In this document: positions 7,449-14,603 of the stretch, piece by piece
Position numbering within the stretch: position 1 is the stretch's first letter
Layout of the letters: each line of letters starts with the position of its first letter
NCBI GenBank assembly: GCA_964396415.1
Contig: CAYNFM010000007.1
Span: forward strand, 1 to 62,765
DNA length: 62,765 nucleotides
DNA from: UBA1306 sp964396415
GTDB taxonomy: Bacteria; Spirochaetota; Spirochaetia; Treponematales; Rectinemataceae
Direction of reading: 5' to 3'
Position numbers and translations under genes: made by a program
Notes under the pieces: model-generated
The model's input: only the letters and a program-made list of their open reading frames with translations
The model's database searches: none
Told to the model about the DNA's origin: nothing

Positions 7449-7642
7449 CTATAGAGAATCGGCTCGCCAGGCTCGAGGCGACGCGGAAGGCGAAGAAAGG
7501 ATGGCGTATTTTATTCGAGGCGAATTTTCCAAGCGCCGAAGCCTGCGCGGCCGAGGCCGCCCGAATCGAGGCGGAAGGCGTTAGGACCTGGGTCGTTAAA
7601 TTCGTGGAACCGATCGCGATGATAGCCGGAGAACACGAATAA
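7445..7642 (+). CDS. Small hypothetical protein (65 aa)
   Basis: Overlaps the previous stop (ATGA). An N-terminal helix (ENRLARLEATRKAKK) is followed by an alpha/beta segment with an Ala/Glu-rich helix and the strand TWVVKFVEP. No family recognised. Last intact gene of the element. Confidence 0.5.
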   Translation: MTIENRLARLEATRKAKKGWRILFEANFPSAEACAAEAARIEAEGVRTWVVKFVEPIAMIAGEHE

Positions 7643-7666
7643 ATATCGATAAATACCCGTGATTAA

Positions 7667-7840
7667 TTTCCAGCCCTAGGCCGCCGGCTGGGGCTTTCCC
7701 TCGTCGAGCTCGCCCGTGCTGTCGGAACGAAATATCCGCACCTCTCCGCGATCGAGAATGATCGGCGCGCGATCGGCCAGACTATGGCGCGAAAGCTCGG
7801 CGAAATCCTCGGCGTCGACTATTGGAAATTCCTCGAGTAG
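7667..7840 (+). pseudogene. XRE-family HTH fragment lacking a normal start
   Basis: The frame encodes a clear Cro/CI-type HTH: GLSLVELARAVGTKYPHLSA, then IENDRRAIGQ and AIGQTMARKLGEILGVD. It ends at TAG 7838. The frame is closed upstream by TAA 7664-7666 and has no ATG, GTG or TTG before the domain; a CTG at 7688 is the only candidate. A GTG at 7659 lies in another frame. This is either a frameshifted repressor or a protein started at a non-standard codon. A phage-like repressor would suit this position. Confidence 0.55.
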
Positions 7841-7934
7841 GCGGGAAGATCCGAGTTTCCTTGTCCACGAGGCAAAGAAGGATTGTTCTTTCGCGTCCTT
7901 TCTATAAGGCTCAAATTGAGAAGTTAGCCGCACT

Positions 7935-8021
7935 AAGGTGCATTTTTTCTTCAAATACAGCGAATCGAAAGGGCGAAAGCGGCACGTTAGTCTACCATGC
8001 ACCTTAAAATGCACCTTTTTT
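7935..8021 (+). promoter_or_regulatory. Putative integrase arm-type sites (right)
   Basis: ATGCACCTT starts at 7997 and 8009 in direct orientation, and an inverted copy AAGGTGCATTTTTT lies at 7935-7948. The direct pair repeats the 12-bp spacing of the left-end pair at 377/389. Located about 140 bp inside attR in otherwise non-coding DNA. Confidence 0.55.
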
Positions 8022-8153
8022 GCTTGTAACCCATGATACCCAGTGATACACTATTAGTAGGACTGACTGTATATTGTGCAACAGGGAAAGGAATTATGCG
8101 CTGAAATAATTAGCGCATGATATTTTGTGAATTGATATGATTCGACCGATAAT

Positions 8154-8200
8154 GAGCTTCCCAAGCTCGTGAAGCGGGTTCGACTCCCGTCGGTCGCTCG
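8154..8200 (+). repeat. attR: right 47-bp direct repeat (tRNA 3' fragment)
   Basis: Second copy of the tRNA-Gly 3' half. The sequence to its left (about 8130-8153) does not form a tRNA 5' half, so this is a fragment left by integration rather than a second gene. It marks the right boundary of the element. Confidence 0.88.
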
Positions 8201-8310
8201 TCAAATGAAAAGGGGCTGTCCCAAAGGACAGTCCCTTTTCATTTGACGGCGCGGAATCCCTTTGGGATTCCGCGTACGGCGGGGCGCAATATGCCCGACG
8301 GAAGCCACCC
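8201..8310 (+). repeat. 110-bp hairpin insert between tRNA fragment and trailer
   Basis: Separates the attR tRNA fragment from the trailer copy that is contiguous on the left. It contains a near-perfect inverted repeat with about 23-bp arms (CGTCAAATGAAAAGGG and its complement, loop CAAA; the first bases lie in the attR end), a second hairpin GCGGAATCCC/GGGATTCCGC, and a short GGGC/GCCC pair. The first hairpin could terminate transcription. The whole block may be a small MITE-like insertion. Confidence 0.6.
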
Positions 8311-8428
8311 GATCATGAAAGGCCTGCAAATAAAGGGCCTTTCGCTTCGACCTTAAAAGCGGAGAAGCGCGAAACACGGCTGAAACGATCGATCGCGCGG
8401 AACTCCGTATGGCTCCTTCCCGCGCCCT

Positions 8429-9646
8429 ATGCTATTCTGGGCCGCTATGGAAAGGCCGACGGGACTCGTTTCCAAAGGAAGGCTCGAGGATAGGATCGAA
8501 AGGCTCGTGAAGGCCCTTTCGGGATTGCCGGGGGGCTTCGACACGGCCCTCATCGTGGGACGGATCAACCAGTATTACCTGACCGCCACGATGCAGGACG
8601 GCGTCCTCGCCCTCCGAGCCGATGGGAGTCATCGCTTCTTCGTGCGCAAGAGCCACGAGCGCGCCATGATGGAATCCCCGCTCGACGGCATCGTCAAGAT
8701 GGCGAGCTACCGCGACATGCTCTCGGCCTTGCCCGAGGACCTGGGAAGGACCTACGTCGATACCGAGGTAATGCCGCTGGCCATGCTCGAGCGGATAAGG
8801 AAGTACCTGAAGCCGAGCGAAGTGCTGTCCTTGGATCGCGTCCTCTCGGGCCTTCGCGCCGTAAAAGATAAGGATGAGATCGAGCTCATAGAGGAATCGG
8901 GGCGCCGGCACCGTGAGCTGATGGAACGCGTCATCCCTTCCCTTTTACGCGAGGGGATGAGCGAAGCCGAGCTGGCGGCCGAGGTGTATGCGGCCATGGT
9001 GAAGGCGGGCCACCACGGCATGACTCGCTTCTCCATGTTCCAGATGGAGATCGTCGTCGGCCAGATCGGCTTCGGCGATAATTCCCTTTACCCGACCAAT
9101 TTCGACGGACCCGGCGGAATGCGCGGCCTCCATCCTGCCGCTCCCATCCTGGGAAGCCGCGAGCGCCTCCTGAGACGCGGCGATATCGTCTTCGCCGACG
9201 TAGGTTACGGGTTCCTCGGGTACCACAGCGACAAGACGCAGGTGTACTCCTTCGGGGCCGAGCCTTCCGCTCGGGCGATCGAGGTCCACGAGGCTTGTCG
9301 GGGCGTGCTGCGGAAGGCCCTCGGCCTCATCAAGCCGGGGGCGCTCGCTTCCGAGGTCTTCTCGGGGGCGATGGCCGATCTTCCCGCCAGCCTATCCAAG
9401 CACTTCATGGGCTACGGCGATTCGAGGGTCAAGTTCCTGGGCCACGGAATCGGCCTCCATATCGACGAGCAGCCGGTCATCATGGCCGCCGACAAGACCC
9501 CCCTGCTTTCGGGGATGGCGATAGCCCTCGAGCCGAAGTGCGGCGTCGAGGGCGTCGGCATGGTCGGCGTCGAGGAAAGCTACGTGATAGAGGGCTCAGG
9601 GTCGCGTTGCGTTACCGGCGGCGACAATTCGATAATGAGGGTTTGA
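8429..9646 (+). CDS. M24-family metallopeptidase (Xaa-Pro aminopeptidase-like)
   Basis: 405 aa. The N-terminal creatinase-like domain is followed by a pita-bread M24 domain. Metal ligands are visible: Asp in FADVGYG (about 257), Asp in HSDKTQ (about 268), His in GHGIGLHI (about 339), Glu in ALEPK and Glu in GVEESY. A cytosolic dipeptidase role, releasing N-terminal residues before proline, is typical of the family. ATG 8447 is an alternative start and has a TATTCT -10-like hexamer (8433-8438) 8 nt before it, so a leaderless transcript from 8447 is possible. First host gene after the element. Confidence 0.88.
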   Translation: MLFWAAMERPTGLVSKGRLEDRIERLVKALSGLPGGFDTALIVGRINQYYLTATMQDGVLALRADGSHRFFVRKSHERAMMESPLDGIVKMASYRDMLSALPEDLGRTYVDTEVMPLAMLERIRKYLKPSEVLSLDRVLSGLRAVKDKDEIELIEESGRRHRELMERVIPSLLREGMSEAELAAEVYAAMVKAGHHGMTRFSMFQMEIVVGQIGFGDNSLYPTNFDGPGGMRGLHPAAPILGSRERLLRRGDIVFADVGYGFLGYHSDKTQVYSFGAEPSARAIEVHEACRGVLRKALGLIKPGALASEVFSGAMADLPASLSKHFMGYGDSRVKFLGHGIGLHIDEQPVIMAADKTPLLSGMAIALEPKCGVEGVGMVGVEESYVIEGSGSRCVTGGDNSIMRV

Positions 9647-9689
9647 GCATTTCGGCGCCTTCTTCGAAAATCCATGCGTCGGAAGGGCT

Positions 9690-11165
9690 TCAATCGATTA
9701 CTATAAAGGCATAGGAATAGGCCGGAAGCTCGACGAACGGCTCCCCCGCTTCATGTATCCCGTATTTTTTAATCGTCCTTTTCTTGGCCCAGGAGAAGAC
9801 CAGGTCTTCCTCGACGGGAATCCCATTCATGAGAATATCGCGAGACCGAAGCCCTCGCCGCGGAGAGACGATATATCGTTCGCGCGGGAAGCCTTCGAAG
9901 GCCACGCGGGCCTCGCGCTTCCCCAGGTTGATCAAAAGAACGCTGCTCGAATCGCCGCTCGGCGCCGAGGAATGCCGGTATGCGCGAAGCCGATTATCGG
10001 GGCCTTCGATTTTCGGCGACTGGAAAACATCAGGTCCCATCAGGCGCTTCCAGAGGAAACTGGCGTAATAATCGGGCCGCGGAGCGAAGCCCGCCTGGTC
10101 GAGGAGGCCATAATCCGCCCCCGTGAGGGATTGGCGGAAGACTCGGCTCGTGCCTTCTCGCGCGAGGACCCCCAATTGATCGAGCCACCAAATGGAAGAG
10201 CAGTAGCTGTCCGACAAGCCGGACTCTCCCCCGTAGAGGGCGTGCCCGGTCTCGGTCATCCAGCATTCCCTCCCGCCGGCTAGGGCCCGCAGGGATCGGG
10301 CGTGCTTCCGGACGCTGTCGAGGCGGCGCGGTGCCAGGAGGCGCTTTTCCGTCGCCCGGCGATCGGCCAGAAACGCGCGGCCGGATTGCTGCGGGTAATA
10401 ATGCCAGCTTACGACGTCGGTGGGCGAGAGCTTCGCGCTCCTCGCGAAGGCGGGCAACATCGGATTCACTTCGCCGAATACGGGCCAAACCGACGAGCCC
10501 GGCCCGACGGCTCTCGCGCCCGGGTGAAGCTCGCGAACGAGGCGAGAGAAATCCGCGAAATCCTCCGCGTACCGCGCTCCGCTTACGCGGTTTCGGAAGC
10601 CATGAACGAAGGGATATCCGTTCACTTCGTTGCCGAGCTCCCACGCGGTTATGGGGAGCTTCTTCTTCGCGGCATAGGCGATGAGCTTCCGGGCATTTCC
10701 GCTCGACCATGCGCCCGCGCCGTCCCTGGTCATCGGCCCGGCCCCGATCACGAACAGGATTTCGAATCCGGCCTTCCGCGCGAAGGCGTTGACGCTTTTC
10801 CACAGCTTCTTGTCGATCAGGTACTCATAGGAAGAATTCGACGCCGCCAAGGTCGAAGCCCATTTTTTCTTCACCCGATAGCCGGTTCGATCAGCTTCGG
10901 TCCCGCCTATCCGAAGCATCGCGGGAGCGAGCTCACGCGCCAGTCGAGCGAGGCGGGCATCGCCGAGGTCGAGAGGCTCGACCCTCTCTTTGGCCACTCC
11001 CTTGGAAGTCCCTTTGCCCTCCCCCCACCAGTGCCCTCCGAGTATCAGCGATATATCGATGGTCAGCGAGAGGAAATCCGGAGGAACGCCCGCGACCTTA
11101 CCCCCGTCGAGCGCAATGCGGTATTTATTTTCCTTCGAGCTCATATTCTCGCCCGAGTATCGCAT
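9690..11165 (-). CDS. GH79-like (heparanase / beta-glucuronidase type) glycoside hydrolase
   Basis: 491 aa (484 from the alternative ATG at 11144). The TIM-barrel hallmarks of clan GH-A family 79 can be seen: RIGGTEAD, the acid/base Glu in WELGNEVNGY, and the nucleophile Glu in CWMTETGHALYGG, followed by a C-terminal beta domain. Likely substrate: glucuronide- or sugar-acid-containing oligosaccharides. No signal peptide is apparent, so it may be cytoplasmic. It is divergent from the glycosyltransferase gene at 11261. The specific substrate is unknown. Confidence 0.78.
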   Translation of the reverse strand: MRYSGENMSSKENKYRIALDGGKVAGVPPDFLSLTIDISLILGGHWWGEGKGTSKGVAKERVEPLDLGDARLARLARELAPAMLRIGGTEADRTGYRVKKKWASTLAASNSSYEYLIDKKLWKSVNAFARKAGFEILFVIGAGPMTRDGAGAWSSGNARKLIAYAAKKKLPITAWELGNEVNGYPFVHGFRNRVSGARYAEDFADFSRLVRELHPGARAVGPGSSVWPVFGEVNPMLPAFARSAKLSPTDVVSWHYYPQQSGRAFLADRRATEKRLLAPRRLDSVRKHARSLRALAGGRECWMTETGHALYGGESGLSDSYCSSIWWLDQLGVLAREGTSRVFRQSLTGADYGLLDQAGFAPRPDYYASFLWKRLMGPDVFQSPKIEGPDNRLRAYRHSSAPSGDSSSVLLINLGKREARVAFEGFPRERYIVSPRRGLRSRDILMNGIPVEEDLVFSWAKKRTIKKYGIHEAGEPFVELPAYSYAFIVID

Positions 11166-11260
11166 GGATCGACGGCGCGAGAGGTCGTTTTCGCGCGAAA
11201 TTCACCATATCCTATCGCTCCCCTAACAGTCCGGATGTAAATATCAAAAAGGAGTTCGCC

Positions 11261-12322
11261 ATGCGAATCGCTTATTCATGCGCCGGCGAGGGGTTGGGGC
11301 ACGCGATAAGGACTTCCGTCATTGGTCCCCTGCTCGAGGGCCGGCATAAGCTCGTATATTTCGCTCCCGAGCCGGTCAAGGACTTTCTCGAGTCGAAAAT
11401 GGGGAAGCGGCATTTCGAGGACATCCCCCATTTCGCCTTCGAGAAGCGGGGAGAAAAGGTCCTCATCTTGGCGACCGTATTCCGTGCCCTTCCCTCTATC
11501 GCAAAATTCTCCTGCGATATCGTCCGGTACGCGAAGAGACTGAAGGAATTGAAAATCGACGCCGTGATTTCCGATTTCGAGCCGATCCTTCCGCGGGCCG
11601 CGAGAGCTCTCGGCATTCCGGTATTCCAACTCAACCACCCGGGCATAGTCCAACGCGTCGCGCGGCATCACCCATTCGCGTGGCTGAACTCCTTCGCGTC
11701 CAGGATCCTCGAGGGGCCCTGGCACGAGCGGGCGCATATATCGTTCTACGGGGGCGACGTCGGCCCCATCCTGCGTCGCGAGATATTCCGGTATCCCCTC
11801 TCCGACGAGGGCTTCGTCCTCTTGAACCTGAAAGCTTGCTACAGGCCCGCCCTGCTGCCGATCCTCGATCGGGCGGGGGTCGCCTACAAGCTGTTCCCTA
11901 ACCGGCACGAGGATTTCGAGAAGGCCCTCGCCGGATGCTCCTGCGTCCTCTCCTCGGCCGGGCACCAGATCATCGTGGAGTCGCTCGCGCTCAACAAGCC
12001 CATATTGGTGATCCCGCAGCGGGGTCAATGGGAGCAATGCCTGAACGCGAAGATGGTCGGCGCGACGGGGAAAGGCATGTCGACGAGTCTCAAGAGGCTC
12101 GAGAGCGATTTGCCTCTCTTCCTCGATAGGCTCGGGGCATATCGGGCGAATGTCCTTTCGAGCCGATTCGACGTCTCGGACAACAGCTTGAAGATCGCGA
12201 GCCGGATCGAAAAATTCCTCGCGCGCTACTGCGCGCGGAAGCGCGGATGGACCGTCCGCGGCGCCGGGAAGGCGCAATCGAATCGGGAGAGAACGAACTC
12301 CCGACAACGCGCGGTCTCCTGA
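11261..12322 (+). CDS. GT28-like / MJ1255-type glycosyltransferase
   Basis: 353 aa with a GT-B fold. The N-terminus (RIAYSCAGEGLGHAIRTSVI) has the glycine-rich HA/T loop of UDP-sugar transferases. The C-terminal domain has SSAGHQIIVESLALNKPILV, the donor-binding motif, and PQRGQWEQ, typical of MurG/GT28-like proteins. An AAGGAG Shine-Dalgarno lies 6-8 nt upstream. The C-terminus is basic and possibly disordered. Acceptor unknown; a glycolipid or cell-envelope glycan is plausible. Divergent from the GH79-like gene. Confidence 0.75.
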   Translation: MRIAYSCAGEGLGHAIRTSVIGPLLEGRHKLVYFAPEPVKDFLESKMGKRHFEDIPHFAFEKRGEKVLILATVFRALPSIAKFSCDIVRYAKRLKELKIDAVISDFEPILPRAARALGIPVFQLNHPGIVQRVARHHPFAWLNSFASRILEGPWHERAHISFYGGDVGPILRREIFRYPLSDEGFVLLNLKACYRPALLPILDRAGVAYKLFPNRHEDFEKALAGCSCVLSSAGHQIIVESLALNKPILVIPQRGQWEQCLNAKMVGATGKGMSTSLKRLESDLPLFLDRLGAYRANVLSSRFDVSDNSLKIASRIEKFLARYCARKRGWTVRGAGKAQSNRERTNSRQRAVS

Positions 12323-12428
12323 TCGAGGCGCGGAAGCTTTGCCGCATTCTTCGCTCTCTTCCGGCGATGGGCTCTGAGACGGGAAGGCGCGCGTGGAATG
12401 CGCGGTTCGTCCCTGCCGCTTGCCGGAA

Positions 12429-12920
12429 CTATCGTATCATCTTTAGGAATGTCTTGATCGTTATGATGTCGCTAATATTCTCCACGAATCCGATATTCTC
12501 CCGACTGCCGCTCGCGATTCCGTTCTTCAGCAGGATCGGCGTAAGGTCCTCGTCCAATGCCCCCCTGTAGGTCGAGAGGACGCAATATTCCGCGCAGAAT
12601 CCGGAGATGAGGACGATATCGGCCTTTTCTTTTTCGAGTATTTCCCTCAGGTCGGTCTTATTGAAACTATTGTTGTATTTCTTCTGGACTCTATGATCCT
12701 CGGCCCCTGGCGCAAGACTATCTATGAAATCGAAACCTTCAGTACCGGGCACCGCGCCATCGTCGCCATCGATGTGCTGGATCCAGACGATGGGCAGGCT
12801 CCTCTCCCTGAAGGCCGGAATGACGGCATTGATGTAATGCGAGGCCTTATCCATCGATGCTTTCATGTCGCCCCGATAGTAGGCTTTTTGAAGATCGATA
12901 ATGAGCAATGCGGCTCTCAT
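12429..12920 (-). CDS. Isochorismatase-family cysteine hydrolase
   Basis: 163 aa from ATG 12920, which follows a GGAGG Shine-Dalgarno and overlaps the stop of the upstream gene (ATGA). It contains the family triad: Asp in LLIIDLQKAY, Lys in VQKKYNNSF and the nucleophile Cys in ISGFCAEYCVLST. Members hydrolyse amides such as nicotinamide, ureas or isochorismate; the substrate cannot be told here. A longer in-frame extension to 13019 lacks family similarity and overlaps the neighbour. Confidence 0.85.
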   Translation of the reverse strand: MRAALLIIDLQKAYYRGDMKASMDKASHYINAVIPAFRERSLPIVWIQHIDGDDGAVPGTEGFDFIDSLAPGAEDHRVQKKYNNSFNKTDLREILEKEKADIVLISGFCAEYCVLSTYRGALDEDLTPILLKNGIASGSRENIGFVENISDIITIKTFLKMIR

Positions 12921-13747
12921 GGCGCCTCCGCTTGAATGTCGTCCCGGCTCGGCCAGCCGTCGGCCCTCGAGATCCGTCCCGATCCGCTTATCCGCTGCGA
13001 GACGCTCGGGCTGCCCCAATACTTTATCGACCCCGATCCGCTAATATCCGCGTCGAGGCTCTCCACCGCCCTTAGCTCGACCTTGCCCGACCCGCTGATC
13101 TCGACGCGCGCCTCTTGGACGGCGAGGTCGCGCGCTCCTATGTCGGCGGAGCCCGAGACGGCGATCTCGGCGCGATCCGCCTTCCCCGAAAGGCGCAGGG
13201 CGCCCGAGCCGGTACATCGAAGGTCGAGAGTTTCGGCCTTCACCGTCGAATCGAGCGCGCCCGAGCCGGAGAAGGAGAGAGAGGCCTTCGAATAGGCGAG
13301 ACCGGGGGCCTTTACCCTGACGGAACCGGAGACGACCCCGGAGAAGGAATCGCCGTCGAAGGGGTCGATATAGGCTTGGCCCGAGCCCGACAGCCGTATG
13401 CCCTCGAGCTCCGGCACGGTGATATCGAATCGCATGGCGGTCGAGCCCATGATGCTCGTGAGCGGCTTGAGGCCGATAGTCAGCTCCCCGCCCGATACGG
13501 TCGTGGTGATATACGGCAGGATATTCGAGTCGGAGCATATCTCGATCCTCTGCGCGCCGCGATGCACCTTGAGCGTCGCCGCGCCGCCGACGTCGATGGC
13601 CCTGAAGGCCGGCAGCTCCCGATTCTCGGTTTCGACCTGTCCGTTCCCGACCACTATGTCGGCGAATGCCCCGAAGGAGAGAGAAGCGAGGAGGAAAGCC
13701 AGGATCGATTTCGGATCGAGTCGATAGTACCTATTGCGCCCTTTCAT
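12917..13747 (-). CDS. Secreted DUF2807 (GIN domain) protein
   Basis: 276 aa. After a basic start the stretch ILAFLLASLSFGAFA is a signal peptide. The mature protein is a repetitive right-handed beta structure with the GSGx pattern typical of DUF2807 (LSGSGQAYI, FSGSGALDS, CTGSGALRL, ISGSGKVEL, ISGSGSIKY). Such proteins are periplasmic or surface-associated and of unknown function. Translationally coupled to the isochorismatase-type gene downstream. Confidence 0.83.
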   Translation of the reverse strand: MKGRNRYYRLDPKSILAFLLASLSFGAFADIVVGNGQVETENRELPAFRAIDVGGAATLKVHRGAQRIEICSDSNILPYITTTVSGGELTIGLKPLTSIMGSTAMRFDITVPELEGIRLSGSGQAYIDPFDGDSFSGVVSGSVRVKAPGLAYSKASLSFSGSGALDSTVKAETLDLRCTGSGALRLSGKADRAEIAVSGSADIGARDLAVQEARVEISGSGKVELRAVESLDADISGSGSIKYWGSPSVSQRISGSGRISRADGWPSRDDIQAEAP

Positions 13748-13915
13748 TATGAATAATCCCTTCGGAACCGACTCGGGTCCCGCTCGAGGGCCGGCATGGC
13801 CGCGATCCTCGGGGTTTCCGCCTTCCGGTCGTTCCGGATCGGATTATACCGCGATTCCCGCATATCCGTCGAGATTCCTCGGATCTTTCGGGATCGCCAT
13901 TTATACCATCTCAAC

Positions 13916-13944
13916 TTGACATATATCAAAAAGATATATATTCT
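13916..13944 (+). promoter_or_regulatory. padR-type gene promoter and palindromic operator
   Basis: -35 TTGACA (13916-13921), a 17-nt spacer and -10 TATTCT (13939-13944). The spacer is a palindrome, TATATC-aaaaa-GATATA (13922-13938), well placed for autorepression by the PadR protein. Only 6 nt separate the -10 from the ATG, so the transcript probably starts at or next to the start codon. Confidence 0.75.
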
Positions 13945-13950
13945 CATGAT

Positions 13951-14556
13951 ATGCCTAAAGAAAACCGAACCAAATTCGCCATCCTCGGCATGCTCGATTG
14001 CGCTCCGATGTCGGGCTACGACATACGCAAAATGTCGGCGATCAGCATCGCCCACTTCTGGAAAGAGGACTACGGGCACATCTATCCGACCCTGAAGCTC
14101 CTGCAGGACGAGGGCCTGGCTACCAAGGAAGAGCAGGCATCGGTCGAGGGAAGGCCCGGGAAGCATATATACTCGATCACGGCAAAGGGCAGGGAGGCCC
14201 TCGTCGCCTGGCTCGCGGAAACCCCGAATCCGCCCAATCTGAGGATCGAGCTCCTGCTCAAGGTCTTCTTCGGGGCGAGGGCGAAGGCCAAGAACCTGTC
14301 AGGGATGCTCGCGGCCCAGGAGGAGGCTTGCCGAGCCGCGATCGACGAGCTGAACGCGACCGAAAAGCACCTTCAGGAAGAGGTCGAGGGCGAGGGGAGG
14401 CAAAGCCGCACGGCCCGCTTCCAGCTCATGACCCTCCGTTACGGCAAGCGCTACTACGAGAGCCTCGGGACCTGGTGCCGGGAGTCTCTCGATGAGCTGG
14501 GCGCCGCGGAACGATCCGGGCGCCCGAATATCGCGGGGACGAGGGCGCGCGCGTAG
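13951..14556 (+). CDS. PadR-family transcriptional regulator
   Basis: 201 aa. An N-terminal winged helix (FAILGMLDCAPMSGYDIRKM; YGHIYPTLKLLQDEGLA; KHIYSITAKGREAL) is followed by a C-terminal helical dimerisation domain. This is the larger PadR subfamily with a Vir_act_alpha_C-type tail. PadR proteins usually repress neighbouring detoxification or transport genes in response to a small molecule. The probable target is the flavodoxin-fold oxidoreductase 47 nt downstream. No Shine-Dalgarno; likely leaderless and self-regulated through the palindrome in its promoter. Confidence 0.88.
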   Translation: MPKENRTKFAILGMLDCAPMSGYDIRKMSAISIAHFWKEDYGHIYPTLKLLQDEGLATKEEQASVEGRPGKHIYSITAKGREALVAWLAETPNPPNLRIELLLKVFFGARAKAKNLSGMLAAQEEACRAAIDELNATEKHLQEEVEGEGRQSRTARFQLMTLRYGKRYYESLGTWCRESLDELGAAERSGRPNIAGTRARA

Positions 14557-14603
14557 CGGCCCGACGTTCCCCGGGCGCGAGACGCGCCGGAATGGAGGCT
14601 CGA

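Larger units (their letters stand above)
259..8200 (+). mobile_element. Satellite-like integrative element in tRNA-Gly(CCC)
   Basis: The element is bounded by a perfect 47-bp direct repeat of the tRNA-Gly 3' half, with the integrase just inside the left end. Gene order is integrase, two tiny paralogues, AT-rich cargo, HTH regulator, excisionase-like HTH, small genes, RepA-like ATPase with iteron-like repeats, VRR-NUC nuclease, small genes, and an HTH fragment. Repeated ATGCACC motifs near both ends look like integrase arm sites. There are no capsid, tail, terminase large subunit, relaxase or conjugation genes. It is best read as a phage-satellite-like element or small self-replicating integrative element; the helper, if any, is unknown. 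Confidence 0.82.

Noticed and set aside
8130..8200. A second tRNA-Gly gene
   Set aside because: Only the 3' half matches; the upstream bases cannot form the acceptor and D-arm. It is the attR fragment.
259..8200. Complete prophage or conjugative element
   Set aside because: No capsid, portal, large terminase, tail, lysis, relaxase or coupling-protein genes are visible.
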